Origin: Plakobranchus ocellatus
Taxonomy: Eukaryota > Mollusca > Gastropoda > Plakobranchidae
DNA length: 23,484 nucleotides
NCBI GenBank assembly: GCA_019648995.1
Contig: BLXT01005626.1
Span: forward strand, 39,074-62,557
Direction of reading: 5' to 3'
In this document: piece by piece, positions 11,501 through 19,925 of the stretch
Layout of the letters: the number at the start of each line of letters is the position of its first letter
How positions within the stretch are numbered: position 1 is the stretch's first letter
Notes under the pieces: model-generated
Seen by the model: the letters and a program-made list of their open reading frames with translations, nothing else
Databases searched by the model: none
Told to the model about the DNA's origin: nothing
Translations under genes and position numbers: made by a program

Positions 11501-12415
11501 TTTCTTCTCTTGTATCAGCTTCATGAATGCTGTTGATGTTGAAAGTTTCATCTTCACTTGAGCTTTCTTCATGTACATTATGAATTCTTGACTTGGACTT
11601 AGTCTTTTGTTTCGGTTTTTGTGGTGGTACATTGTCTTTGCATGGAAATTGTTGTTTTTTATCTTGTTTTGGTTCATTTCTATGACTTGTATTTTTCACT
11701 GCCTTGAATCTGCACATCTTGCTCCAGTGGTTCTGTTTACCACATGTCCTACAATTTGTACCATAAGCTGGACACTTTCCAAAACTGTGTGATAAACCAC
11801 ATTTTTGACATGATGATGATGTAGTAGATCTTGCCACAGCATCACATTTGTTTGTCTGTAGTGAGTTTGTAGCTGTTTTATATCTGCTCATCCCACTCAC
11901 GGTGGCTTCATGTGCTTTGACAACCTCAATGGCAGTCTTGAGATCAAGTGTATCTCCCTTTGATAGTAATTTTTTCTGCTGATCAGGATATTTAATCCCT
12001 TTGATCAGCTGTTCCAATATTCTTTCTTGTTTAGTTTCCTCACTAAAGGAACAATTGTCAGCCTTATTTCTAAGACGGAGAATAAATTCTTCAACAGTTT
12101 CATCAGTAGATTGAGTCATGCCTTGAAGCTCTACCCTTTGGACCCACTTGTTTGGTTTTTCTACCATGTAATCTTCGAACATATTCCATAATTTGTCAGG
12201 GTTTGCCTTGTCTTCTATGGAGACTTGCTTTGCCTCGAACAATCACGGCCTTTGGATCCTGAAGATAGAAGCATGTAGTTATAAATCTGTTCTTTCTGGA
12301 CATTGTTGATTACAATGAAACTTGATAAGAAATCTTTCCATTCCAGGAATGCCTTTCTTTTGTTGGGATTGTCCCATTGTATCATTGGAAATGGTACATT
12401 TGGAACGGAAGACAT
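11480..12415 (-). pseudogene. Gag (capsid and nucleocapsid) of the gypsy element
   Basis: The start chosen is the ATG at 12413-12415, about 365 bp inside the 5' LTR; it gives a Gag-like opening (PFPMIQWDNPNKRKAFLEWK). The frame shifts near 12240 and continues with the capsid-like segment VQRVELQGMTQSTDETVEEF, LRNKADNCSF and ILEQLIKGIK, typical of retrotransposon Gag. Two zinc knuckles follow: CQKCGLSHSFGKC (C-x2-C-x3-H-x4-C) and the canonical CRTCGKQNHWSKMC (C-x2-C-x4-H-x4-C), which would bind RNA. A Ser/Glu-rich linker (HEESSSEDETFN) leads to the protease. Gag would assemble the particle. The frameshift makes it a pseudogene. Confidence 0.88.
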
Positions 12416-12762
12416 TGTTCAATTTGTTCTCCAGTGTGTGTTGAAATTGATAAGTCACATGTAGAAAAGTAGAAAAATAATTCAGCTAAGGGATGCAACC
12501 TTAACTTGTATCATAGACTTGTCAATTGTATTTGCTATGTCCCTTTATATGAATTGAGTGAATCTTGGAACAACATCATGGAATGCAACTGTTGTCTGAC
12601 TGTTGACTTTTAAATTTCCTTAGTTATCTCCCTTGGTTCGAAAAATTCCAACGTGATTTGTCTGCTGAAATCTTGTTGCGACGCGCATTTGTCTGTCATT
12701 CAAGGGTAGATTTGGGGGTAGATCCATTCACTCAGCACTTGTTACTAGTGTTGGATACTTTA
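12416..12762 (-). other. 5' leader of the gypsy element
   Basis: Non-coding sequence between the candidate primer-binding site and the gag start. No open frame or structural motif stands out. Confidence 0.55.
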
Positions 12763-12774
12763 CCGCTGCCACCA
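12763..12774 (-). other. Candidate tRNA primer-binding site of the gypsy element
   Basis: In element orientation TGGTGGCAGCGG starts six nt after the 5' LTR end. A TGG complementary to the CCA of a tRNA at this place is the hallmark of a primer-binding site. Which tRNA it matches was not determined. Confidence 0.6.
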
Positions 12775-12895
12775 AGTAGATGTACTCGTGTAGTTATAAC
12801 ATCAAGACAATGAATTCAATGATAAATTGAACATCTTTATTTAATGATTGGAACTACTTTTACATCAGGTCAACCATGTTGTACAAGAGAGGCCG

Positions 12896-12903
12896 AGTAT
12901 TAT
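12896..12903. repeat. Target-site duplication of the MITE (left copy)
   Basis: AGTATTAT here versus ACTATTAT at 13855-13862: seven of eight match, and joining at this site restores the LTR alignment. Confidence 0.65.
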
Positions 12904-13854
12904 AATTAGTGTCGTGGTGAATGTTCAAGTTTATTCATTCATTCATGAATATTACAGCCGCGAATGAATAATGAATAATTTCAGGTTGAATATTGGATAT
13001 TTTTTTAATAAAAATACTGTTTTTAATTGTATTCTAAGAATAAAATATTAAAAATGGCTTTGAACATAACTTAGAATCCCATGCAGGCAACATTTCCTTT
13101 ATTCGAGTAACAATCCACGGTACAGTTGCGCAAAAGAGTGCCTGTGATACTGATAGCGATGCAGACGAATAAACAGTCACTGACGAATACTTATTCAATA
13201 ACGGCAAATGATTCAATGGCGGCAAATGATTCGATGGCCAGTGAATATTCAATAGCGGCAAATGATTTGATGGCGGGTTATGAGCACTAGACCTAGCCTA
13301 TGATGACTTTAGTCAGTGTACTTCTTTCCCTATAAATGTGTATGATTACTAAAATCTCTTAAGTATTGTTTTACTCATGTTATTTTAAGCTTTTCCTGTA
13401 TACTTTTGAAGTATTTTTTCTTCTTTCTCCATATCCTTTATATATTAGATGTATACTATTTTAACTATTACTCGGTTCAGTTTTTTTTTTGGATTTGGTT
13501 ACATTTTTTTTTCATCTAAAATTAATCTATAAAGATTTAGTGTATTAATTTTTGCTCTTTTCATTTTTTAAAACTGCATACTTTAGTCTTTTGTATGAGC
13601 CTCTTGTAGAACTTGCTTACTCACTGTTTTGAAATAAAAGAATTGAATTTTTTTTTAAAGAGAGCAAAAGACATGCGAAGCTTGATAATCCAGTTTCGCA
13701 AAGTAATGCCAGGACTGAGACTTCCCATCTATTTCTGCTAGGTGCTAGGTTCCCCCCCCCCCTTTTTTTTTTTAAATTATTCAATGAATAAATGCGTTGA
13801 ATAGTCATTCATTCATGAATAAAAAAAATATGAATCACGACCCAACACTATTGT
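12904..13854. mobile_element. Non-autonomous hAT-like MITE inserted in the 5' LTR
   Basis: The insert is absent from the 3' LTR, so its boundaries are set by comparison. Its ends are imperfect inverted repeats: the left starts TAGTGTCGTGGTGAATG (from 12907) and the right, reverse-complemented, reads TAGTGTTGGGTCGTGATTC (from 13850 downward); the left lacks about five bases. TAGTGTTGGG-like termini and 8-bp target duplications are features of hAT elements. Subterminal ATTCATTCATTCATGAAT motifs occur on both sides (about 12932-12950 and 13806-13820). No transposase is encoded. The body includes five 18-bp tandem units and long T and C runs. Confidence 0.72.
13185..13274. repeat. Five tandem 18-bp units inside the MITE
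   Basis: Units start at 13185, 13203, 13221, 13239 and 13257. The second, third and fifth are nearly identical (GGCAAATGATTCAATGGC with changes at two positions); the first and fourth share mainly the ATTCAAT core. Minus-strand reading gives the peptide repeat HLPPLN, an artefact of this array. Confidence 0.8.
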
Positions 13855-13862
13855 ACTATTAT
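13855..13862. repeat. Target-site duplication of the MITE (right copy)
   Basis: ACTATTAT, matching the left copy at 12896-12903 except at its second base. Confidence 0.65.
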
Positions 13863-13917
13863 TCTTAACTGAGATGCCAAATATAATTATGGAGGCCAAA
13901 AACCTAATATCATTAAA

Positions 13918-14699
13918 CGTTTTCTTTCTTCAAAATGAATTGACTGTCACTGTTTTGCTGATGATTACTACGGGCATGGTGGCAGCTGGTTAAAACACGT
14001 TTTTTAATGTGACAAGACAGTATGAAATAGTTTAGAAATATATTTGAAACGAAAAATCATTAACATTCAAAAGAAAAGCCAAAAAGGTCACATTAAAAGC
14101 ATATATAAAGGCAAAATGAAAGAGATTTCTTCTAATCCTCGCCGTACACATTGAAACATATTGTATGGCGTGAGCCGTTTTACTTTTAGACTCACACTTT
14201 TGTAATGTAAAAATTTAATTGCCAGCAATGGCACATAATTATGTCATGTACTCGATAAGCATATGAAGCCATTCCCAATTGCTTCGCCCGCAGAGCAATG
14301 GGAAAAAAAGTGAAAATGGATCGCTTTCGATGGGCATTTATGGATAAAAATTCTTTTTATTGACTATACACAGAATCATTTTACAAATTATGTCTTTAGG
14401 GAAATCGCAGTTGGTCTATTAGATTTTACGTTTTGTTTATACACGTCGTGACTATTAAGGTCTAGGTAGGTCTAGTAAGCCTAGCTATCAGAGACAGCAT
14501 TCAGTGGCTGGTATGGCTAATAAAAAAGTAGGCCTATACCCCTCTGTGTATGCATGAAAATAACGCCACAAAAATATAATTGAGCATCCTTATCTTTTCT
14601 TATATAAATCTTTTGCATTAGATCTGCTGGAAGTAAAAAATAGAACATTAACCACTGTTGACATTTGGAAAATAAAAAGCCTGAAAACCTCCAATGCTC
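13918..14699. other. Non-coding flank right of the gypsy element
   Basis: No gene or element was recognised. A GTAGGCCTATACC motif at about 14527-14539 recurs in similar form near the right end of the window. Confidence 0.5.
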
Positions 14700-15062
14700 G
14701 GTATGATGTTTGTTTGCTGATGACGGTGATGATCACAATGGATGTTGATGATGATGAAGATACTGTGATTACTTATTGAACATTGATATAATGATGATGG
14801 TGATGATATTGAAAATGACAATGAAGGTGGTGGTGATGATTATGCCGATGGAGATGATAACTGATATAATGATGATGATCATCATTGAAGAGGTTATGGT
14901 GAACGCAATGATTACGGTAGCAATAATGATGGTGAAGTTTGTTCGGTGATGAAATTGAATGCCATAATGTTTAATTGAGGTGATTATGATGGTGAGGGTT
15001 TGATGATGATTGAGTTGGTGATGACGATTATTGTTGTAATAATGTTTTGATGAAAGTAGGAA
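14700..15062. repeat. Degenerate ATG/GAT trinucleotide-rich tract
   Basis: About 360 bp of interrupted GATGAT, GGTGAT and ATAATG units. The 101-codon minus-strand frame across it (Ile, Thr and His repeats) is the reading of the simple sequence and not a gene. Confidence 0.85.
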
Positions 15063-15942
15063 GATAATTGACAATAGAATGAGATTTATCTTGATCTTAC
15101 TGTCGATTTATCGCTGTGCAAGTGATCATTGAATGGTCCGTTTTATTGCAGATCAATAAGCTTTCAGTAATGTATTAACAAAAAAGGAGACTCTCACAGG
15201 AGACGAGCAGTGAACACTTAGTTCTAGAAATGCCATAGTATACAAACGGTGAAATTGAATGACCATTTACAACGTGAGCACGCAAATTAATATCGATAAA
15301 ACTCAAAATAAGGCCTCAAAAAATAAGCCCGCAGGAGTCTGCTGGGTTGAGGAATAAGACTAGCCTTTGATTCACCCCAGAGATAGGATCAATACTAGAC
15401 TGCTATTATTAATTAGTATTCTTTCAAAATTCAATGTGCCATTTTTGGTTCACGCCGTATGGGAAGGGGTTCAACTTTTCAAACCAATTTTTGTGTAATA
15501 CTACTATTATATTTTTCAAATTGTTGTAACAGCTGATGTGAAGCGTTCTGAGGGTTTCAATATCTGGAGTGAGCACGTTTGGAAAATATTTGAAAATTAG
15601 AAGTCATTGTGCCGTTTTCGGCACACGATGTAGGGCGAAAGTTAAGTACCGTATAGCATTGTTTTGCTTTTATTTTTATTCATGCTACATATTAAAAATG
15701 TAGGTCATTCTAAAAGAATTTAGACTTTATCAAGTTTTAAGACATCAATTATTTCGTAATTTATTGACTTGAATTTTGTTCTAAAATTAAAATTTAAACG
15801 ATTATAAATTTCTTAATTTATTTGTTTTTGCCTGAAAAAATCGATTGTCAAAATCTGAAAGAAACTAAAGTAAATGAGGGAAATCTGTCTCTTAAAAAAA
15901 GACATTTTGCAATCAGCAGATAAAGTTCCCTTGACTTTCTAA
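15063..15942. other. Non-coding DNA with a diverged 36-bp repeat pair
   Basis: No coding potential. AATGTGCCATTTTTGGTTCA at 15433-15468 and ATTGTGCCGTTTTCGGCACA at 15606-15641 are related along about 36 bp, and the AAAATT-rich sequence before each is also similar, suggesting an old duplication of about 170-bp spacing. Confidence 0.5.
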
Positions 15943-15968
15943 CATGTATATGTGTGTGTGTTTGTATG

Positions 15969-16002
<34 letters not shown>

Positions 16003-16042
16003 TATGTATGTATACACATATGCATATATGTGTGTGTGTGTT
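15943..16042. repeat. TG/TA/CA microsatellite forming a palindrome
   Basis: (TG)n, GTATGTA, (TA)n, (CA)n, then TATGTATGTATACACATATG and (TG)n again. The TG and CA blocks are complementary, so the tract could fold into a hairpin or cruciform. Confidence 0.85.
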
Positions 16043-16049
16043 ACAGTAA

Positions 16050-16207
16050 GAGCACGTACCTAGAGATTACACGTAATCCCTGAATATTCCAGTTAATACG
16101 CATTATCCCCGTTTTACTCCTGGATTTCACATAATCACTGATAGGCTATTTCCAGCGATTACGCGAAATTCCTGAAAAATTTTTCCAGTAAGTGCGAGTA
16201 ATCCCTG
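16050..16207. repeat. Array of about five 28-34-bp imperfect palindromic units
   Basis: On the minus strand the units start CAGGGATTACTCGC, CAGGAATTTCGCGTAATC, CAGTGATTATGTGAAATC, GGGGATAATGCGTATTA and CAGGGATTACGTGTAATC, most followed by CTGGAA and an AT-rich spacer. Their consensus core, near CAGGGATTACGCGTAATCCC, is self-complementary. The array sits about 440 bp beyond the 3' end of the Ginger2-like integrase relic; dyad repeats like these could be protein-binding sites, but that is inference. Confidence 0.7.
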
Positions 16208-16404
16208 ATGCTTATTGATCATCATTGCCAACTTTGCGACGATCATAGCATATCTGGGTTTTTTTTTTTAGAAATGTGTTTTGTTTAATTAGTAACTCGA
16301 TAAAAAATAAAATTAATGTTAACAACAAAAAAAAATGTCAACATTGGTAGGCAGCATACAGTATACAGAATTGTATTGGTCAAACAGTCAGTTAGGTAAA
16401 ACAG
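16208..16404. other. Short non-coding spacer
   Basis: T- and A-rich sequence between the palindrome array and the CT microsatellite. Nothing recognised. Confidence 0.5.
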
Positions 16405-16405
16405 A

Positions 16406-16475
<70 letters not shown>

Positions 16476-16500
16476 ATTTCACACACACACACACAAACAC
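16405..16500. repeat. Compound microsatellite (CT)n-(CTAT)n-(CT)n-(CA)n
   Basis: Read directly: CT dinucleotides, about six CTAT units, a longer CT run, then CA repeats. Confidence 0.92.
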
Positions 16501-16502
16501 AA

Positions 16503-16636
16503 TGTTAACTGTCCACGACCTGAAACAAAGCATTTAAAAATTTTAAAGAATAGCAGAAACCATCCCAGTGCTAGTACACACGCAACGTAAACTGCCCCAC
16601 AACCTTAAACAAAGCATTAAAATTTTTCAAAGAATT
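16503..16636. repeat. Diverged tandem duplication, period about 83 bp
   Basis: 16503-16551 and 16586-16636 share AACTG.CC..C.ACCT.AAACAAAGCATT..AA..TTT.AAAGAAT. A CACAC-rich stretch precedes both. The duplication lies between the microsatellite and the end of the integrase relic. Confidence 0.7.
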
Positions 16637-16642
16637 ACATAG

Positions 16643-17735
16643 TCACTTTTTATAACACTTGATACTGCCGAGTCAGCGTGAGTTTCACTGCAGCCCAGCT
16701 TTTACATTTAGGCAATTACATCGAATTGTCCTAGACTTCTTGGCGCCAATACAGGTGCATCTCATGAAGCCTTGTCCACCTGAAGCTCATTGAGAAATCA
16801 CCGCCGAGCGCAGTCAAACTTTTTTTTTTTCAATGTTCGCGTCGTCAGTGTTCAGAAGGCGTTGAGGGCACAGGTCGAACTGATTTCTGGAATACAGACC
16901 ACTGAGAATACCAGCTTTTACGGCTGTCCTGTATCTTCTCGTCTGTCAATTATGACACCAAGGATGTTTCTAGGATCACCTCTCCCACGATCAACAGGTG
17001 GAACTGGCACAGCAACATTGTCACCTTGTTGGCCAGCTCGGAGATCTACGCGACTTCTTTTCACGATCCTCTCTGTTTGCGAAGCAGATGCCCGTAAGCC
17101 AGTCTTCTGAATCATTGTCAGCCGTCATGCCACCAGCATATCTTTAATATCACCGTTTGCGCGCGCAACTGATCCCTGACTTTGGGGATGGCGAGGCTTA
17201 CCATGCATCACTGTTAGGCCAAACTTCCCTCAGCTTTGTAATGACGTGTGAAGTGAACTCGGATCCGTTATGATCGCTTTGAAGAATAACGGGAGCACCA
17301 AAGAGAAGAAAAATGTGCAGTAGATGAGAAGCGACCTCTGCAGCTTTTTTAGACGTGAAGGTTCGAAGGATACAAAACTTCGTCGGGTGATCCTGGTACA
17401 CGATGATCCATTTCTTGTTAGATCCACTGGGCATGCTTTGCATGTCAATTAGATCCACTGACCTCTTGACGAGAATTCCTTGGTGAGTATTGGACAACAC
17501 ACTTCGACATCGATCGTTTTCCTTTCTTTTGTTATTCTTCACAGAGTGACTTGAACAGCGCAACGACCTTAGTGGGAATGTTTGCATTTTTTTTGTAGTT
17601 CTTTTAACATACGGCCTCTATTCCACGGCCTGTTGATATGTGGGTGCTCTTGGCAACATCAAGTGTCTCCTAGATGCTCACGCAGTAGAGTGGCGACTCC
17701 TGTCGTGTCGAACGTCTCTTTATCAGTTTCTCTTT
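16643..17735 (-). pseudogene. Ginger2 / KRBA2-like DDE integrase (transposase), degenerate
   Basis: Pieces in several frames line up in the order of Ginger2-type transposases and the related KRAB-A domain protein 2: a zinc-finger remnant (THISTGRGIEAV, with Arg where a His is expected, then SLCEE-stop-QKK where C..C is expected); the integrase core from about 17470 with SVDLIDMQSMP, YQDHPTKFCILR, APVILQSDHNGSEF; then HGKPRHPQSQGSVARANG; then a later segment VPVPPVDRGRGDPRNILGVI; then YSRNQFDLCPQRLLN; and a Cys-rich tail (GQGFMRCTCIGAKK, RCNC) ending at TGA 16643-16645. The first and second catalytic Asp codons remain (17444-17446 and 17273-17275), but the usual DNGSEF reads DHNGSEF with an extra His codon, and the Glu of QGSVERANG is Ala (17164-17166). 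Several frameshifts and an internal deletion near 17050-17110 are present. The 5' limit is approximate. Confidence 0.85.
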
Positions 17736-17799
17736 AAGCCTGCACTGGAGTAATTTACATTTAACACACATTTAACATCTCTCTCAAGCACTGAAAAAG

Positions 17800-18178
17800 A
17801 AAAAAAATGGCCATACTGAGAGAGAGAGACAGAGACAGACAGACAGACAGCGATACAAAAGAGAGAGAGAAAGAGAGAGCGAGTACTTTATACCTGAAAA
17901 CCCAATTAACATCCCACACGCAGAAAAAAAAAACTGACAAGGGAGAGAGAGCGAGTACTTCAAACCTGAAAGCGACAATTATCATCTCACACACACGGAC
18001 AGAAGCACAAACTGGCAACAGATGTTATAGATCCCTCCAGTCTGTCAAACGATACTAGGAATTCCATACAAGCGCAAATTATCACGTCCCAAAGAGAGAG
18101 AGGGAGAAAGAGAATGAAAGAGAGAGAGAGGGTATTTCATACCTGAAAATTCAATTAACATCTCACACACATGGACAT
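17800..18178. repeat. GA-rich DNA with about four copies of a 50-60-bp repeat
   Basis: Copies at about 17871-17921, 17943-18000, 18060-18092 (partial) and 18121-18178 share GAGAGAG(C)GAGTACTT, then (T/A)ACCTGAAA, then CAATTA(A/T)CAT(C/G)TCACAC. Between them lie (GA)n, (GACA)n and CA runs. Open frames over this tract (Ser/Leu on one strand, Arg/Glu on the other) are microsatellite translations. Confidence 0.8.
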
Positions 18179-18498
18179 GAACTTACTTCTCCAACAGATA
18201 ATATCCTAGCCACCTCTTGGCATGGGGATTATCAGCTGTTGCTTTCAGGACATCAGTGCTCTTCCGATAGTCACACTGTGGGATTTACCTTTTTTTCGTT
18301 TTCATTTCAATTATCCGTGAGTGTAAAATCTCTCCTCGATAGACATCTTGGTTTTGCTTGAGGAAGAGGAAGAATGAACCAACAAGCAGTGGCTCAGACA
18401 CTTTTGAAAACTGAACCGTATTCACTAACATTCGCTCATGTCCCATCGTCTGAACGCAAATGAAGAGTTTGGATCACTTGCACTTCCCGTGTTCAGAA
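18179..18498. other. Spacer downstream of the MULE relic, no clear gene
   Basis: The minus strand has a short open stretch at about 18185-18262 (reading through ATADNPHAKRWLGYYLLEK) that looks protein-like but matches nothing I recognise. It may be the decayed C-terminal part of the OTU-MULE gene or the N-terminal part of the Ginger2-like gene. Confidence 0.35.
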
Positions 18499-19735
18499 TC
18501 AGAGATGAAGCATGGCCTTTTCTTCGTCAGAGCCCAAGACAGGGCTAAGTGAGTCAGCAAATTCTGATGCAATGTGCTTGAAGAATTGGATGAATACTCT
18601 GAAATCTGAGTTACCGTGGAGGAAGAAGAACGCTCCAAAGAAAACTGGATATTCCACGGTACGCGAATTAAATATACGCAATATTCTTGTACACTGCTGC
18701 CGTTACATGTACGTCTGTAAGATTAAATGTTTTATCAAACGTCATGACATTGTGGACGCCATTTGGTCCAGGGCTGCAAGATCTTTTCATGTCAGTCATC
18801 TGTTCTTGGGAATGCAGAATGATTGTCGGGACCTTTCCCTGTGCTTGGGTGATGACTTAGATAAAGTCCTTATACTTATCTGTATGAGCCATGCTTTCAA
18901 CCATGCGTATTTGGTGTGCAAACATTCCCGTCCTCACTGCCTGCATATTCATTCGATTCCCTTTTTCCCTGTGTTTTGCATCGTAAATGACCCGCTTTTT
19001 CTTTGGCCCATACAAGGCATCAGCCTCCCGATACAGTTTACCGGCTTCTGTGTTCGGACATCTTCTTTGAGTTTGTCCTTAACCTGTGGGTGCAACCGAA
19101 TGTATGCACCGGTGCGTTCAGTATTTGCAAACTTTCCGTGTGCATGAGCACCTGGATACTTTCCTCGATACTCATAGAGGCATCTCCTTTGGTCCTCCTC
19201 TAACCACGTTACGCGGCGGACATAATCATTTGAATGTGCATGCTTGGAGTAATTCCACCGAAGTGTGAAAACATCTTCTGAGGCTGGCTGAGGCTCTACA
19301 GCCTTGTATACTTTTTTTTTTTTCCATTTGACTGCTTCTCTTGACAATATTTTCCTTCTCTTTTGACATGTATGGCCAGCCCGTTTTGCCTTGTGTACAT
19401 TGTAGATTGTGTGCTTGCCTTTGCCCCATTACCCTACGCCCCACAATCAACCCAGTATTGAGATTTTTTGCCCCCTTTTCGGCGTGTTTTTACGTTGTCT
19501 GAACTGTTTACCTAAAACCAGACACTTTCCTTCCTGCCCAGAGACACGCTGGCTTACACCGTTTTTAAGTGTGTCGCCTGTCAAGAGATCTAGGACGTCA
19601 TCGACAGGTAAGAAATTGTCTCTCGATAATGCTGTTCCTTCAAAGCACATTCCCATCAAGTCGTTAGAATCATGAGTTTCGTCGACTGTCTCCGTCTCAT
19701 CACCAGACAACTGGACTGCTTGTCACCTTACTGGT
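18499..19735 (-). pseudogene. DNA-binding-like region and MULE transposase domain of the OTU-MULE gene
   Basis: In minus-strand order and changing frames: an acidic segment (DETETVDETHDSNDLMG), the block KKSQYWVDCGA followed by a TAG, then GLAIHVKREGKYCQ, then a 132-codon frame from 19347 with AVEPQPASEDVFTLR, RRVTWLEED, LYEYRGKYPGAHAHGKF and GAYIRLHPQVKDKLKED, which looks like a DNA-binding module preceding transposases. VYREADALYGPKKKRVIYDA and NMQAVRTGMFAHQIR follow. The MULE core shows HNVMTFDKTFNLTDVHVTAA (first catalytic Asp at 18734-18736), then in another frame YPVFFGAFFFLHGNSDFRVF and VLGSDEEKAML at about 18530. MULE-type enzymes are DDE transposases. At least four frameshifts and several stops break it. 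The final catalytic Glu region was not located. Identification rests on the order of conserved blocks, not on one open frame. Confidence 0.75.
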
Positions 19736-19736
19736 T

Positions 19737-19925
19737 TCCTCCTCCTCACCATCCTATCTATCATTGTCAATTTCATTCTTGTCATTGTCGGCATAGTCAT
19801 CATCATCCCCGGTGTCAACCTCATCATAAACATAACCATCATCATTCAATACATCATCATCATCGCAATCACCACAAACGCTATCCTCTGTCTGTTTCTC
19901 ATCATCATGAGCAGCAGCATCATCA
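19737..19925 (-). repeat. CAT/ATG trinucleotide-rich stretch encoding an acidic linker
   Basis: Interrupted CATCAT units on the + strand read on the minus strand as Asp- and Glu-rich peptide (DDDDYADNDKNEIDN, CDDDDVLNDDGYVYDEV) in the OTU-MULE frame. Other frames give His- or Met-rich runs and are shadows. Confidence 0.7.

Larger units (their letters stand above)
6722..13917 (-). mobile_element. Ty3/gypsy-type LTR retrotransposon, defective, carrying two nested insertions
   Basis: The element lies on the minus strand: 5' LTR at 12781-13917 (interrupted), candidate primer-binding site, leader, gag, protease, RT, RNase H, integrase, 3' UTR, polypurine tract, and 3' LTR at 6722-6902. Gene order PR-RT-RH-IN and the integrase type place it in Ty3/gypsy, closest by eye to K02A2.6-like elements of invertebrates. 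Without the LINE (803 bp plus 12-bp duplication) and the MITE (951 bp plus 8-bp duplication) the element would be about 5.4 kb, normal for the group. The LTRs differ at about six of 181 sites plus a 3-bp deletion. No matching short host duplication is seen (GTATA on the left, CGTTT on the right). No envelope gene is visible. The reading frame is broken at about eight places, so the copy cannot be autonomous. Confidence 0.92.
12781..13917 (-). repeat. 5' LTR of the gypsy element, split by a MITE
   Basis: 12781-12903 matches the left three-fifths of the 3' LTR and 13863-13917 matches the rest. Differences are T/A in the GTTG/GTAG start region, C/T, G/A and G/A in the middle, a 3-bp loss at the insertion junction, G/A in CCAAGTAT, and the terminal CATTACA reading CATTAAA. 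The 951-bp insert and its target duplication lie between the halves. Confidence 0.9.

Noticed and set aside
11440-11520. Gag to protease frame change as a programmed -1 frameshift
   Set aside because: The protease frame is +1 relative to gag and no convincing slippery heptamer in the right register was found, so a lesion is simpler.
13034-13261. 75-codon minus frame with HLPPLN repeats
   Set aside because: The repeated peptide is the translation of the 18-bp tandem units in the MITE; no transposase motif.
14769-15074. 101-codon Ile/Thr/His-rich minus frame
   Set aside because: Translation of the ATG/GAT simple-sequence tract.
16790-17110. 106-codon + strand frame
   Set aside because: Antisense to the Ginger2-like relic, whose motifs read on the minus strand.
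17761-18058. Ser/Leu-rich minus and Arg/Glu-rich + frames
   Set aside because: They follow from (GA)n and (CA)n microsatellites.
18512-19147. 211-codon + strand frame, one of the longest in the window
   Set aside because: It is antisense to the MULE region; the minus strand gives the conserved transposase blocks and the + strand peptide shows none.
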